This document shows, piece by piece, positions 1 through 10,610 of a DNA stretch of 64,000 bases. The notes beneath the pieces were generated by a model, which saw only the letters and a program-made list of their open reading frames with translations, was not told the DNA's origin and ran no database searches. The stretch lies in assembly GCF_027594545.1 (NCBI RefSeq), contig NZ_CP115160.1, positions 1,249,001-1,313,000 of the forward strand, given 5' to 3'. The DNA is from Algoriphagus sp. TR-M9 (GTDB lineage Bacteria; Bacteroidota; Bacteroidia; Cytophagales; Cyclobacteriaceae). Position 1 is the stretch's first letter. The number at the start of each line of letters is the position of its first letter. A program made the translations under genes and the position numbers.

Positions 1-2
1 GT

Positions 3-3000
3 TCTGCAGATTTGACTACTCCGATTGAATCCTATCCGGCAGTGGATAATACCAATCCTACCGAGCCGGATACTGCAGCTGACCCAGGAACGGTAACGGA
101 CGTTGAGCCGGTACATTCCATTGAGTTTGACAAAATCGGATTAAGCAACAATGCTGAAAGTGATGGTAAAGCAATTGTAGGAGATATTATTTCTTACACC
201 TTGACTGTAACCAATACCGGTAACAAAACACTTACTGATATCTCAGTAGTGGATCAGCTTCCGGCCAATACAACGCTGGTAGATAACGGGGGAGGTACCG
301 CAGGTATAGGTACCCTGACTTTTGATATTGCTACTTTGGCAGTTGGTGCGATGCAGGAGTTTACATTCACCGTAGAAGTGGATGCTGTATCTGGCTCTGA
401 TCCAATTGTGAACAATGCAGAGGCATTCTTCACCGATGCAGCAGGAGGAAGTGCATCCGAAACAGCTCAGCATTCCATGCCTACGGATTGTATGACTATT
501 GATGCTGGTGATATTACACTGACTGCGGATCAAAGTGCAATCTGTGAAGGAGAGACTACCATAATGCATGCAAGTTTGAATGGAATCAGTATTCCTGATC
601 CTGAATTCAGATGGTACCTGGATGCCAGCTTAACTGGGACTTATTTCTCAGGAGCTGATTTTGAAGTCAGCCCGACTGCTTCCACCACCTATTATGTGAC
701 CGTGGTAGCAGAAGGCTATTGCTTCAGCACTCCTGCAGCTACTTCTTCTATCACTGTCAATGAACTTCCTGATGTCCCTTCGACAAGTTCGGATATAACT
801 ATTTCGGAAGGATTTGGTACTGTGCTTACAGCTTCAATTGACCCAATGCCAGCAGATGTTGAAATTGTCTGGTATGCTGAAGGCGGAGCAGAATTGGCTA
901 CAGGTAGTTCATACAATACCGGTGTTCTATCAGCAGGAGTATATACCTATTATGCCGGTACAAGAAATATCAATACAGGCTGCTTGTCTATTGATACTAC
1001 AGCAGTTACAGTAACTGTAGAGCCAGTGACCACTGATGCAGATTGTACCATCGCAAATGCCCAGAATAACGGGACATACTTCCTGTGTTTACTTTGTTCA
1101 GTAGAAAACCCTGGTAATGCTGTCGATGGTAATAACGACTCATACTCAAGATTTGTGGCACCGGTTGCGGTTACTGGAGGTGTATATCAGGAATTGATTT
1201 TTAACCAAACTGGCACAGCTGGAGATACCATTGTAGTTACTTTAGGAACCGGTGGATCATTGCTTGACCTAGGCGTTTTAAGTGGACTTTCTTTCGAGTC
1301 CTACAATGGATCTTCTGCCAATGGAGATGGAGGAGTAGTTGATAATAACTTGATTAGTTTATCCCTTCTTGGAGGAGACAGTAAAGGGCAAATTCGATTT
1401 GTTGCCGGCGGGGCATTTGACCGGGTAAGAATTGAATACAGACCATTGCTTGGGGCTTTGGAAAGTGGCTGGAGAATTTATCAGGCAGAAATTAATTATC
1501 CTGCTCCTACTGCGATCACAGAGGATGCGGAGGTATGTGTAGGAGAAACAGCCACCTTGGAGGCTACTCCATCAGCAGGCACCAGCCTGAGATGGTATGA
1601 TGCTGAGACAGGAGGAACCCTGCTGGCAAGCGGAAACAGCTATACTACCCCGGCGCTGAATGTGCCAGGCGTAGTGACTTATTACATAGCGGTCTTGAGA
1701 GACGGCTGTGAGGATCCGGTGAGAATCCCTGTTGATGTGACCGTGAATCCTGGCGCAATGGCTTCTGACATAGATACCATGGGTGGCACAATTTGCGAAG
1801 GTGAGAGCTTCACGCTTTCTGCCACAAGCAGCACGGTAACTAATCCAGTATTCCGATTCTTTGAGGATGAAGATCTGACGATGGAGATCACCAACCTGAC
1901 TGTAAGCCCAGCTACTACCACAACTTACTACGTGACTGTAAGCGGAGATGGAGTATGTGAAAATGCTCCGGGCGATGCGGCAGAGGTAGTGGTGACTGTG
2001 AATCCGAATGCGGTAGATGCAGATATTAATATCAACGATACGGTAACCCAATGTGAAGGAGAGGACGTGGTTCTTGCACCTACTACCAGCATTGCCAACC
2101 CAATCTTTACCTGGTATTTTGATGCTGCCAAGACCAATCCTATACCTGATGGTGATGTATTTGGAATTCCATTTAATCTGGGTTCCGATGGATCGCTGAC
2201 TATTTCTGGTCTTCCAGCCGGATCTACTAACGAGTATTTTGTAACCGTAAGCGGAGATGGTGTTTGTGAAAATGAGGTTGCTAAATCTGTAAGCGTAACG
2301 ATCACCAACAGTCTTGACGCACCTGAGTTTGTAGCCGAAGAGCTTGAAGTCTGCGGTACTACAGCGGATGTGACTTTTGAGATATCCAATGATGCAGGCG
2401 GACTGACCTATACGGTTTATGATGCAGCAACAGGAGGAAATATAGTAACTGATGGTATCCAGATCCTGGGCGACCAGATTATCCTTGCTTCTGTGGATGC
2501 TGATGTAGAATATTTTGTAGGAGTGATGGGTGGTTCAGGTTGTGAAAGTATGGACAGAACCCGTATAGCGGTGACAGTCCTTCCACCGGCGACAGCAGCT
2601 GATATCAGTACCACTGATATTGAGATCTGTGAAGGGGAAAGCGCGATGCTTTCTGCCACAAGCAGCACGGTAACGAATCCAGAATTCAAATTCTACACTT
2701 CTCAGGATCTGACAACTGAGATCACAGATCTTGAAGTAAATCCAACTATAACTACTACTTACTATGTGACTGTAAGCGGTGACGGAGTCTGTGAAAATGC
2801 TCCGGGCGACGCTGCCGAACTTACTGTTACAGTGAATCCACTTCCTGCAGCACCTGGGGTGGGCAGCAGTTCTGTGACCATCACCGAAGGATTTTCCACC
2901 CAGCTGGTGGCCTCGGCTCCTGCCGGATCCACAGTAGTGTGGTACAGTGATGCAGGAGTTGAGCTGAGTACAGGCCCTACCTATATGACCCCTGTACTTT

Positions 3001-6000
3001 CACAGGGCACATACACATATTTTGCTGCATCCAGAGATGATGTGACAGGTTGTGAGAGTACGGACCGTACGATGATCACTGTGGTAGTAATTCCTGCCAC
3101 ACCGATAGATGATTGTACCGTAGCCAATGGGCAGTCGATTGATTCTAGTCTGCTGTGTCTGTTGTGCTTTGCCACTACACCTGAGCAGGCCGTAGACGGA
3201 AATGAAAATACCTTTGGAAGATTGACCGTTCCATTGGGAATATTAGGCTCTATTTCCCAGACGCTTTCTTTCCCTACTATGGGATCGGCAGGAGATTCTG
3301 TGAAGATCGATTTGGGAATCCCAGGCGGTCTTGCAGATGTTGGCCTACTTTCCAGAATAGAAATAACCCTGTTTAATGGCGGTACCCAGGTTGACCAGTT
3401 CAGTCTGAATGAGTCTTTGGTCAACCTTACCGTCCTAGGCGGTGGAAGTATGCAACAGGCATCCGTCTTGGCTTCGGCTTCCTTTGACCGGGTAAGAATA
3501 AGCCTGACAGGTGTAGCTACAGTATTGACCAGTCTGGATATTTATCAGGCAAGCATCCAGTTTGCTACTCCAACTGCGATCGCAGAGGATGCGGAAGTAT
3601 GTGTGGGAGAAACAGCCACCTTGGAGGCTACTCCATCAGCAGGCACCAGCCTGAGATGGTATGATGCCGAGACAGGAGGAACCCTACTTGCAAGCGGCAA
3701 CAGCTATACTACCCCTGCGCTGAATGTGCCAGGCGTAGTGACTTATTACATAGCAGTCTTGAGAGACGGCTGTGAGGATCCGGTGAGAATCCCTGTTGAA
3801 GTGACCGTGAATCCTGGTGCGATGGCTTCTGACATTGATGCCATGGGCGGTACCATCTGCGAAGGCGATAGCTTCATGCTTTCAGCGAGTAGCAGCACGG
3901 TAACTAACCCTGTATTTAAGTTCTACACTTCTCAGGATCTGACAACTGAGATCACAGATCTTGAAGTAAGTCCTGCTACCACCACAACTTACTATGTGAC
4001 TGTAAGCGGAGACGGAGTTTGTGAAAATGCTCCTGGCGATGCAGCTGAGCTTGTTGTGACCGTGAATCCAAGAGCAATGGCTTCTGACATTGATGCCATG
4101 GACGGTACCATCTGCGAAGGAGAGAGCTTCACGCTTTCTGCGAGTAGCAGTACAGTAACTAACCCTGTATTTAAGTTCTACACTTCTCAGGATCTGACTA
4201 CTGAGATTACAGATCTTGAAGTCAGCCCAGCTACTACCACAACTTACTACGTGACTGTAAGCGGAGACGGAGTATGTGAAAACGCTCCAGGCGATGCAGC
4301 TGAACTGGTTGTGACCGTGAATCCAAGAGCAATGGCTTCTGATATTGATGCCATGGGCGGTACCATCTGCGAAGGCGATAGCTTCACGCTTTCAGCGAGT
4401 AGCAGTACGGTAACTAACCCTGTATTTAAGTTCTACAATTCTCAGGATCTGACAACTGAGATCACAGATCTTGAAGTAAGTCCTGCTACCACCACAACTT
4501 ACTATGTGACTGTAAGCGGAGACGGAGTTTGTGAAAATGCTCCTGGCGATGCAGCTGAGCTTGTTGTGACCGTGAATCCAAGAGCAATGGCTTCTGATAT
4601 AGATGCCATGGGCGGTACCATCTGCGAAGGAGAGAGCTTCACGCTTTCTGCGAGTAGCAGTACAGTAACTAACCCTGTATTTAAGTTCTACACTTCTCAG
4701 GATCTGACTACTGAGATTACAGATCTTGAAGTCAGCCCAGCTACTACCACAACTTACTACGTGACTGTAAGCGGAGACGGAGTATGTGAAAACGCTCCAG
4801 GCGATGCAGCTGAACTGGTTGTGACCGTGAATCCAAGAGCAATGGCTTCTGATATTGATGCCGTGGGCGGTACCATCTGCGAAGGCGATAGCTTCACGCT
4901 TTCTGCGAGTAGCAGCACGGTAACTAACCCTATATTCAAATTCTACACTTCTCAGGATCTGACTACTGAGATTACAGATCTTGAAGTCAGCCCAGCTACT
5001 ACCACAACTTACTATGTGACTGTAAGCGGAGACGGAGTTTGTGAAAATGCTCCTGGCGATGCAGCTGAGCTTGTTGTGACCGTGAATCCAAGAGCAATGG
5101 CTTCTGATATTGATGCCATGGGCGGTACCATCTGCGAAGGCGATAGCTTCACGCTTTCTGCGAGTAGCAGCACGGTAACTAACCCTATATTCAAATTCTA
5201 TACTTCTCAGGATCTGACAACTGAGATCACAGATCTTGAAGTCAGCCCAGCTACTACCACAACTTACTACGTGACTGTAAGTGGAGACGGAGTTTGTGAA
5301 AATGCTCCCGGCGATGCGGCTGAGCTTGTTGTGACAGTGAATCCTAGCGCAATGGCTTCTGATATTGATGCTATGGGCGGTACCATCTGCGAAGGTGAGA
5401 GCTTCACGCTTTCAGCGAGTAGCAGCACGGTAACTAACCCTGTATTTAAGTTCTACACTTCTCAGGATCTGACAACTGAGATTACAGATCTTGAAGTTAG
5501 TCCTGCAGCTACTACAACGTACTACGTGACTGTAAGTGGAGACGGAGTTTGTGAAAATGCTCCTGGCGATGCAGCTGAGCTTGTTGTGACAGTAGGTCCA
5601 AGAGCAATGGCTTCTGACATTGATGCCATGGGCGGTACCATCTGCGAAGGCGATAGCTTCATGCTTTCAGCGAGTAGCAGCACGGTAACTAACCCTGTAT
5701 TTAAGTTCTACACTTCTCAGGATCTGACTACTGAGATTACAGATCTTGAAGTAAGTCCTGCTACCACCACAACTTACTATGTGACTGTAAGCGGAGACGG
5801 AGTTTGTGAAAATGCTCCTGGCGATGCAGCTGAGCTTGTTGTGACCGTGAATCCAAGAGCAATGGCTTCTGACATTGATGCCATGGACGGTACCATCTGC
5901 GAAGGAGAGAGCTTCACGCTTTCAGCGAGTAGCAGTACGGTAACTAACCCTGTATTTAAGTTCTACACTTCTCAGGATCTGACAACTGAGATTACAGACC

Positions 6001-9000
6001 TTGAAGTTAGTCCTGCAGCTACTACAACGTACTACGTGACTGTAAGTGGAGACGGAGTTTGTGAAAATGCTCCTGGCGATGCAGCTGAGCTTGTTGTGAC
6101 CGTGAATCCAAGAGCAATGGCTTCTGATATTGATGCCATGGGCGGTACCATCTGCGAAGGTGAGAGCTTCACGCTTTCTGCCACAAGCAGCACGGTAACT
6201 AATCCGGTATTCCGATTCTTTGAGGATGAAGATCTGACGATGAAGATTACCAACCTGACTGTAAGCCCAGGTTCTACCACAACTTACTACGTGACTGTAA
6301 GCGGAGACGGAGTTTGTGAAAATGCTCCCGGCGATGCAGCTGAGCTTGTTGTGACAGTAGGTCCAAGAGCAATGGCTTCTGACATAGATGCTATGGGCGG
6401 TACCATCTGCGAAGGTGAGAGCTTCACGCTTTCAGCGAGTAGCAGTACGGTAACTAACCCTGTATTTAAGTTCTACACTTCTCAGGATCTGACAACTGAG
6501 ATTACAGACCTTGAAGTTAGTCCTGCAGCTACTACAACGTACTACGTGACTGTAAGTGGAGACGGAGTTTGTGAAAATGCTCCTGGCGATGCAGCTGAGC
6601 TTGTTGTGACAGTAGGTCCAAGAGCAATGGCTTCTGACATTGATGCCATGGGCGGTACCATCTGCGAAGGTGAGAGCTTCACGCTTTCTGCCACAAGCAG
6701 CACGGTAACTAATCCGGTATTCCGATTCTTTGAGGATGAAGATCTGACGATGAAGATCACCAACCTGACTGTAAGCCCAGGTTCTACCACAACTTACTAC
6801 GTGACTGTAAGCGGAGACGGAGTTTGTGAAAATGCTCCTGGCGATGCAGCTGAGCTTGTTGTGACAGTAGGTCCAAGAGCAATGGCTTCTGACATAGATG
6901 CTATGGGCGGTACCATCTGCGAAGGTGAGAGCTTCACGCTTTCAGCGAGTAGCAGTACGGTAACTAACCCTGTATTTAAGTTCTACACTTCTCAGGATCT
7001 GACAACTGAGATTACAGACCTTGAAGTTAGTCCTGCAGCTACTACAACGTACTACGTGACTGTAAGTGGAGACGGAGTTTGTGAAAATGCTCCTGGCGAT
7101 GCAGCTGAGCTTGTTGTGACAGTAGGTCCAAGAGCAATGGCTTCTGATATAGATGCCATGGGCGGTACCATCTGCGAAGGCGATAGCTTCATGCTTTCAG
7201 CGAGTAGCAGCACGGTAATTAACCCTGTATTTAAGTTCTACACTTCTCAGGATCTGACTACTGAGATTACAGATCTTGAAGTCAGCCCAGCTACCACCAC
7301 AACTTACTATGTGACTGTAAGCGGAGACGGAGTTTGTGAAAATGCTCCTGGCGATGCGGCTGAATTGGTTGTGAATGTGGGTAGAGAAGCACTTTCCTCA
7401 GACGTACAAGTGATGAATGCTGTTATCTGTGAGGGTGAGAGCACTATGCTGACTGCTACTAGCAGTACAGTGACTAACCCTGTATTTAGATTCTATACTG
7501 ATGAAAAACTTACTGAAGAGGTAGTTGATTTGAATGTGAGTCCAGCTGTGACTACAAGGTATTATGTCACTGTGACTGGAGACGAGGTTTGTGAAAGCAA
7601 ATCTGAAGAAGCGGCTCACCTTACGGTAACTGTACGCACTACGCCAGCACCGGAGGTAAGCGATCCTACGCAGACCTTCTGCAGTGATACAGAGAATCCA
7701 ACAGTCGGATCACTTCTGGCATCCGGAAATAATATTCGCTGGTATGAATCAGCGGTAGGTGGTCTTCCACTTGATCCGGCAAGTCCATTGGTTGATGGAA
7801 TGACCTACTATGCAACACAGACCGATCCAATGACTTCATGCGAAAGCATGGATAGGGTTTCTGTAAACGTAGTGTTGACGTTATGTGATCGTGGAGAAGG
7901 TCTTCAGATTACTAAAAATGCAGGTAGCCCTACGGTATTGCCTGGTGGAGAAATCACTTACACGATAGGGCTGGTAAATACCAGTGCATTTGCCATGAAT
8001 GATGTAGAGGTTACAGATGTGTTGGCTACTGAACTCTCATTTGTGTCGGCTACAGAAGGTGGTCAGTTTGAAAATGGTACTGTGACTTGGATGATTGATG
8101 AGATGGCACCAAGAGAGGTTGTTTCCCTTTCATTGACTGTAAGTGTCCCTATGGATATAGCTGTTGGAACTATCATAACCAATGTCGCAGTAGTAGAAAG
8201 TCCTGATGATCCTGACACCCCTAAAGAGTCAGACCCAGAGGAGGTCGAAGTTGTCCAGGCCTTCTCTTACACCATAGAGAAAGTGCCGAACGTAACTGAG
8301 GCTGCAATTGGTGATCAGGTAATTTATACTATTAATGTTGCAAATATTTCTGAGGTGGTAAAAGAGGATATCCAGGTGACTGATATCCTTCCTATGGGGC
8401 TTGCATTTGTAAGTGCAGACCAAGGAGGATTGTCCAACAATGGGGTAGTCTTCTGGGTAATTCCATCACTGGCCGTGGGTCAAAATATTGACTTAACGCT
8501 GGTAGCTGAAGTGACAGACGAAGTAGAAGTAGGGGATATCATTTATAACACAGCTGTAGTTGATGATCCTAATGATACTGAAGATCCAATTGAATCTGAT
8601 CCAGGTGATGGAGTTGAGGTAATTGAGAGTACAACGGAGATCAACATTACCAAAACTCAGGATGCAACAGAAATATTCCCTGGTGAGATTCTCACCTATA
8701 CTTTAACCCTTGAGAATCTGGGTGAAAACCTTGCGAAAGGCTTAGTAGTGACAGATACATTACCTCAGGGAACCATGCTTGTGGAAACTAGCCCAGAGGG
8801 CACAGTCAATGGGGATGTAGTAACCTGGAACATTGAAAGTCTGGAAGCAGGTGAGTCTATTGCACTTGAGCTAAAAGTGATGGTAGTCGCCGAAGAAGGC
8901 TCGATAATTAACAAGGTGACCGTGGAAGGAGACAATTTCCCTGATGACTCAGACCAGACTGACCCAGTTACCATTGAAGATCCTGTCAATGAAGTCGATC

Positions 9001-9623
9001 TGGTTTTGGATAAAGAGGTTTCTGCAAGTCTGATTCAACTGAATACTGTATTTGAGTACAAAATCACACTCACCAATAATTCTGAAAACACAAGTAATGG
9101 GGTAGTAGTGACGGATGTATTCTCTACATCGGTGGAATATCTCGGTGCTGATGTGAGTTCTGGGGCTGTTTCTTACAATCAGGAAACGCGAACCCTTACT
9201 TGGAGTATTCCTACTGTAGGCCCATTAGCTGTAGAAACCATGACTATCCGGGTTACTGCGATTTCAGAAGGAGTAGTCTCCAATACAGCTACTGCCACCT
9301 CTGAGGATGAGGAATTGGAACCGTCTGATAATGCAGATACAGTCACTCATGAACAACTGGTGTTTGAAATTCCAAATGTCTTTACACCAAATGGGGACGG
9401 AATCAATGATACTTGGAACATCCCTGGCCTGGAGGAATTCTTCCCTCAAAATGAACTGGTGGTTGTAAACCGATGGGGAGTCGAAGTTTACCGAGCTACA
9501 AACTACCAAAGTGATTGGAATGGAGACAACTTGAATGGTGGTACTTATTACTATCAGTTCCAATTGACCGATAGCCAAGGTGTAGGTCATATAATGACAG
9601 GTTACGTAACTATAATTAAGTAA
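3..9623 (+). CDS. Giant T9SS-exported repeat adhesin (5' end outside window)
   Basis: The reading frame is open to the left edge (codons at 3, 6 and 9 encode Ser-Ala-Asp before a TTG at 12), so the N-terminus and signal peptide are missing. In order: a DUF11-like beta domain (about residues 40-155), Ig-like domains, two paralogous Cys-rich modules (about 1040-1500 and 3105-3560 in DNA), 14 near-identical 85-residue Ig-like units (about 3816-7385), one diverged unit, four DUF11 repeats (about 7900-9350), and a gliding-motility type C-terminal domain (CHU_C, TIGR04131 type) with the motif FTPNGDGINDTW. That last domain is the type B signal for type IX secretion, so the protein should be displayed on or shed from the cell surface. 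The next two genes encode typical partners. Likely role: SprB-like adhesion or gliding; ligand unknown. Confidence 0.95.
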   Translation, partial: SADLTTPIESYPAVDNTNPTEPDTAADPGTVTDVEPVHSIEFDKIGLSNNAESDGKAIVGDIISYTLTVTNTGNKTLTDISVVDQLPANTTLVDNGGGTAGIGTLTFDIATLAVGAMQEFTFTVEVDAVSGSDPIVNNAEAFFTDAAGGSASETAQHSMPTDCMTIDAGDITLTADQSAICEGETTIMHASLNGISIPDPEFRWYLDASLTGTYFSGADFEVSPTASTTYYVTVVAEGYCFSTPAATSSITVNELPDVPSTSSDITISEGFGTVLTASIDPMPADVEIVWYAEGGAELATGSSYNTGVLSAGVYTYYAGTRNINTGCLSIDTTAVTVTVEPVTTDADCTIANAQNNGTYFLCLLCSVENPGNAVDGNNDSYSRFVAPVAVTGGVYQELIFNQTGTAGDTIVVTLGTGGSLLDLGVLSGLSFESYNGSSANGDGGVVDNNLISLSLLGGDSKGQIRFVAGGAFDRVRIEYRPLLGALESGWRIYQAEINYPAPTAITEDAEVCVGETATLEATPSAGTSLRWYDAETGGTLLASGNSYTTPALNVPGVVTYYIAVLRDGCEDPVRIPVDVTVNPGAMASDIDTMGGTICEGESFTLSATSSTVTNPVFRFFEDEDLTMEITNLTVSPATTTTYYVTVSGDGVCENAPGDAAEVVVTVNPNAVDADININDTVTQCEGEDVVLAPTTSIANPIFTWYFDAAKTNPIPDGDVFGIPFNLGSDGSLTISGLPAGSTNEYFVTVSGDGVCENEVAKSVSVTITNSLDAPEFVAEELEVCGTTADVTFEISNDAGGLTYTVYDAATGGNIVTDGIQILGDQIILASVDADVEYFVGVMGGSGCESMDRTRIAVTVLPPATAADISTTDIEICEGESAMLSATSSTVTNPEFKFYTSQDLTTEITDLEVNPTITTTYYVTVSGDGVCENAPGDAAELTVTVNPLPAAPGVGSSSVTITEGFSTQLVASAPAGSTVVWYSDAGVELSTGPTYMTPVLSQGTYTYFAASRDDVTGCESTDRTMITVVVIPATPIDDCTVANGQSIDSSLLCLLCFATTPEQAVDGNENTFGRLTVPLGILGSISQTLSFPTMGSAGDSVKIDLGIPGGLADVGLLSRIEITLFNGGTQVDQFSLNESLVNLTVLGGGSMQQASVLASASFDRVRISLTGVATVLTSLDIYQASIQFATPTAIAEDAEVCVGETATLEATPSAGTSLRWYDAETGGTLLASGNSYTTPALNVPGVVTYYIAVLRDGCEDPVRIPVEVTVNPGAMASDIDAMGGTICEGDSFMLSASSSTVTNPVFKFYTSQDLTTEITDLEVSPATTTTYYVTVSGDGVCENAPGDAAELVVTVNPRAMASDIDAMDGTICEGESFTLSASSSTVTNPVFKFYTSQDLTTEITDLEVSPATTTTYYVTVSGDGVCENAPGDAAELVVTVNPRAMASDIDAMGGTICEGDSFTLSASSSTVTNPVFKFYNSQDLTTEITDLEVSPATTTTYYVTVSGDGVCENAPGDAAELVVTVNPRAMASDIDAMGGTICEGESFTLSASSSTVTNPVFKFYTSQDLTTEITDLEVSPATTTTYYVTVSGDGVCENAPGDAAELVVTVNPRAMASDIDAVGGTICEGDSFTLSASSSTVTNPIFKFYTSQDLTTEITDLEVSPATTTTYYVTVSGDGVCENAPGDAAELVVTVNPRAMASDIDAMGGTICEGDSFTLSASSSTVTNPIFKFYTSQDLTTEITDLEVSPATTTTYYVTVSGDGVCENAPGDAAELVVTVNPSAMASDIDAMGGTICEGESFTLSASSSTVTNPVFKFYTSQDLTTEITDLEVSPAATTTYYVTVSGDGVCENAPGDAAELVVTVGPRAMASDIDAMGGTICEGDSFMLSASSSTVTNPVFKFYTSQDLTTEITDLEVSPATTTTYYVTVSGDGVCENAPGDAAELVVTVNPRAMASDIDAMDGTICEGESFTLSASSSTVTNPVFKFYTSQDLTTEITDLEVSPAATTTYYVTVSGDGVCENAPGDAAELVVTVNPRAMASDIDAMGGTICEGESFTLSATSSTVTNPVFRFFEDEDLTMKITNLTVSPGSTTTYYVTVSGDGVCENAPGDAAELVVTVGPRAMASDIDAMGGTICEGESFTLSASSSTVTNPVFKFYTSQDLTTEITDLEVSPAATTTYYVTVSGDGVCENAPGDAAELVVTVGPRAMASDIDAMGGTICEGESFTLSATSSTVTNPVFRFFEDEDLTMKITNLTVSPGSTTTYYVTVSGDGVCENAPGDAAELVVTVGPRAMASDIDAMGGTICEGESFTLSASSSTVTNPVFKFYTSQDLTTEITDLEVSPAATTTYYVTVSGDGVCENAPGDAAELVVTVGPRAMASDIDAMGGTICEGDSFMLSASSSTVINPVFKFYTSQDLTTEITDLEVSPATTTTYYVTVSGDGVCENAPGDAAELVVNVGREALSSDVQVMNAVICEGESTMLTATSSTVTNPVFRFYTDEKLTEEVVDLNVSPAVTTRYYVTVTGDEVCESKSEEAAHLTVTVRTTPAPEVSDPTQTFCSDTENPTVGSLLASGNNIRWYESAVGGLPLDPASPLVDGMTYYATQTDPMTSCESMDRVSVNVVLTLCDRGEGLQITKNAGSPTVLPGGEITYTIGLVNTSAFAMNDVEVTDVLATELSFVSATEGGQFENGTVTWMIDEMAPREVVSLSLTVSVPMDIAVGTIITNVAVVESPDDPDTPKESDPEEVEVVQAFSYTIEKVPNVTEAAIGDQVIYTINVANISEVVKEDIQVTDILPMGLAFVSADQGGLSNNGVVFWVIPSLAVGQNIDLTLVAEVTDEVEVGDIIYNTAVVDDPNDTEDPIESDPGDGVEVIESTTEINITKTQDATEIFPGEILTYTLTLENLGENLAKGLVVTDTLPQGTMLVETSPEGTVNGDVVTWNIESLEAGESIALELKVMVVAEEGSIINKVTVEGDNFPDDSDQTDPVTIEDPVNEVDLVLDKEVSASLIQLNTVFEYKITLTNNSENTSNGVVVTDVFSTSVEYLGADVSSGAVSYNQETRTLTWSIPTVGPLAVETMTIRVTAISEGVVSNTATATSEDEELEPSDNADTVTHEQLVFEIPNVFTPNGDGINDTWNIPGLEEFFPQNELVVVNRWGVEVYRATNYQSDWNGDNLNGGTYYYQFQLTDSQGVGHIMTGYVTIIK
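3816..7385 (+). repeat. 14 tandem copies of a 255-bp coding repeat
   Basis: Each unit encodes 85 residues beginning AMASDIDAMGGTICEG and ending ENAPGDAAELVVTV plus NP or GP. I count 14 units at 255-bp spacing. Differences between units are few (GES/GDS, FTLS/FMLS, SPATT/SPAATT/SPGSTT, NP/GP), many of them silent. A related earlier unit sits alone near 1756-2000, and a diverged unit follows at about 7386-7640. The near-identity at DNA level points to recent expansion by unequal recombination or gene conversion. Copy number in an assembly of such a region could be wrong. Confidence 0.92.
6110..7129 (+). repeat. 510-bp two-unit block duplicated in tandem within the adhesin array
   Basis: Within the 255-bp array, a two-unit block is present twice in a row, about 6110-6619 and 6620-7129. 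The first unit of each has the FRFFEDEDLTMK/SPGSTT variant and the second the FKFYTSQDLTTE/SPAATT variant. The two blocks differ at only a few bases, so this looks like the newest duplication in the array. Confidence 0.75.
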
Positions 9624-9626
9624 GCA

Positions 9627-10598
9627 ATGAAACTATTTAAGGTAATTATTTTGCTCGCTGGATCTGCACTGCTGTCCCTTAGCACTAGCTTTGGGCAGCA
9701 GGTGCCCCAGTACAGCCAATACATTTTTAATCCTGTATTTATCAATCCTGCTTATGCAGGGTATAAACAGCAGCTTTATCTGCAATCTTATTATAGGAAG
9801 CAGTGGACAGGAGTGACAGGAAGTCCAGAAACCTTTGCGGTGGCTGGGGACACTTATCTCGAAGAATCTCAACTCGGAGTTGGTGGGCAGTTTCTGACTG
9901 ATAAACTCGGTGCACAGAGAACCGTGGCCGCCTACGGCAATCTGGCCTACCACTTACGGCTTAGTGATACTCAATTTCTAAGCTTTGGTGTTGGGGCTGG
10001 GGTTGTCAATTCCCAGATGGATGGATCTATGCTGAATCCGGATGTTTCTGATGACCCGTCAATTCCTGGCAGTATGGAGAGAATGACTTACCCTGATCTG
10101 AAACTTGGCTTGTTTTTCTATGATGATAAATACTATGTAGGAGTAGCCGCAGACCAGATGCTTTCCGGTGTAGTTGATTTTGACAAGGGAGATATTATGG
10201 TCAAACCAGACCCTCATATTTATTTGACTGGGGGCTACCATTTCGATCTTAATTACAATTTTTCCTTTATCCCATCCATTATGTACATGGATGATTTCAA
10301 GGCACCGGCCAGGATGGATATAAATGGTGCATTTATCCTGAATGATATGTTTTGGCTAGGTGCAGGGTATAGGTTCGGTATAGATATGCCAGGTAGGGAA
10401 ATTGAAGATGGACTGAAAAAATCTGCTGCTGTTTTAGGAATGGTGCAAGTGCAACTTAAGGAAGGACTTAGGATTGGATATGCCTATGACCATACCATAT
10501 CAGGGTTTTCGGTAGGAGCTTTTAGTACTCATGATATCTCTATTGCTTTCCTTTTCCCGCCAAAACGCGTCCGTTTGGTTTCTCCTCGGTTTTTTTAA
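9627..10598 (+). CDS. PorP/SprF family T9SS outer-membrane protein
   Basis: This 323-residue protein starts with a signal peptide (hydrophobic residues 5-22, ending SFGQQ) followed by the family hallmark QYSQYIFNPVFINPAYAG. The rest is alternating aromatic/hydrophobic beta-strand sequence expected of an outer-membrane barrel. PorP/SprF proteins are needed for secretion or surface attachment of type B CTD substrates. The ATG is 3 nt after the adhesin stop codon, so the two are almost certainly co-transcribed and this is the adhesin's dedicated partner (inference from position). Family assignment is firm; direct pairing is untested. Confidence 0.93.
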   Translation: MKLFKVIILLAGSALLSLSTSFGQQVPQYSQYIFNPVFINPAYAGYKQQLYLQSYYRKQWTGVTGSPETFAVAGDTYLEESQLGVGGQFLTDKLGAQRTVAAYGNLAYHLRLSDTQFLSFGVGAGVVNSQMDGSMLNPDVSDDPSIPGSMERMTYPDLKLGLFFYDDKYYVGVAADQMLSGVVDFDKGDIMVKPDPHIYLTGGYHFDLNYNFSFIPSIMYMDDFKAPARMDINGAFILNDMFWLGAGYRFGIDMPGREIEDGLKKSAAVLGMVQVQLKEGLRIGYAYDHTISGFSVGAFSTHDISIAFLFPPKRVRLVSPRFF

Positions 10599-10610
10599 GA
10601 AATAACTACC

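Noticed and set aside
1572..6790. Series of minus-strand ORFs of 60-159 codons across the adhesin
   Set aside because: They recur at 255-bp or 510-bp spacing as mirror images of the coding repeat and have no protein features of their own.
3816..7385. CRISPR-like regular repetition
   Set aside because: The repeats are 255 bp, contiguous and in frame inside one coding sequence; there are no short repeats with unique spacers and no cas genes.
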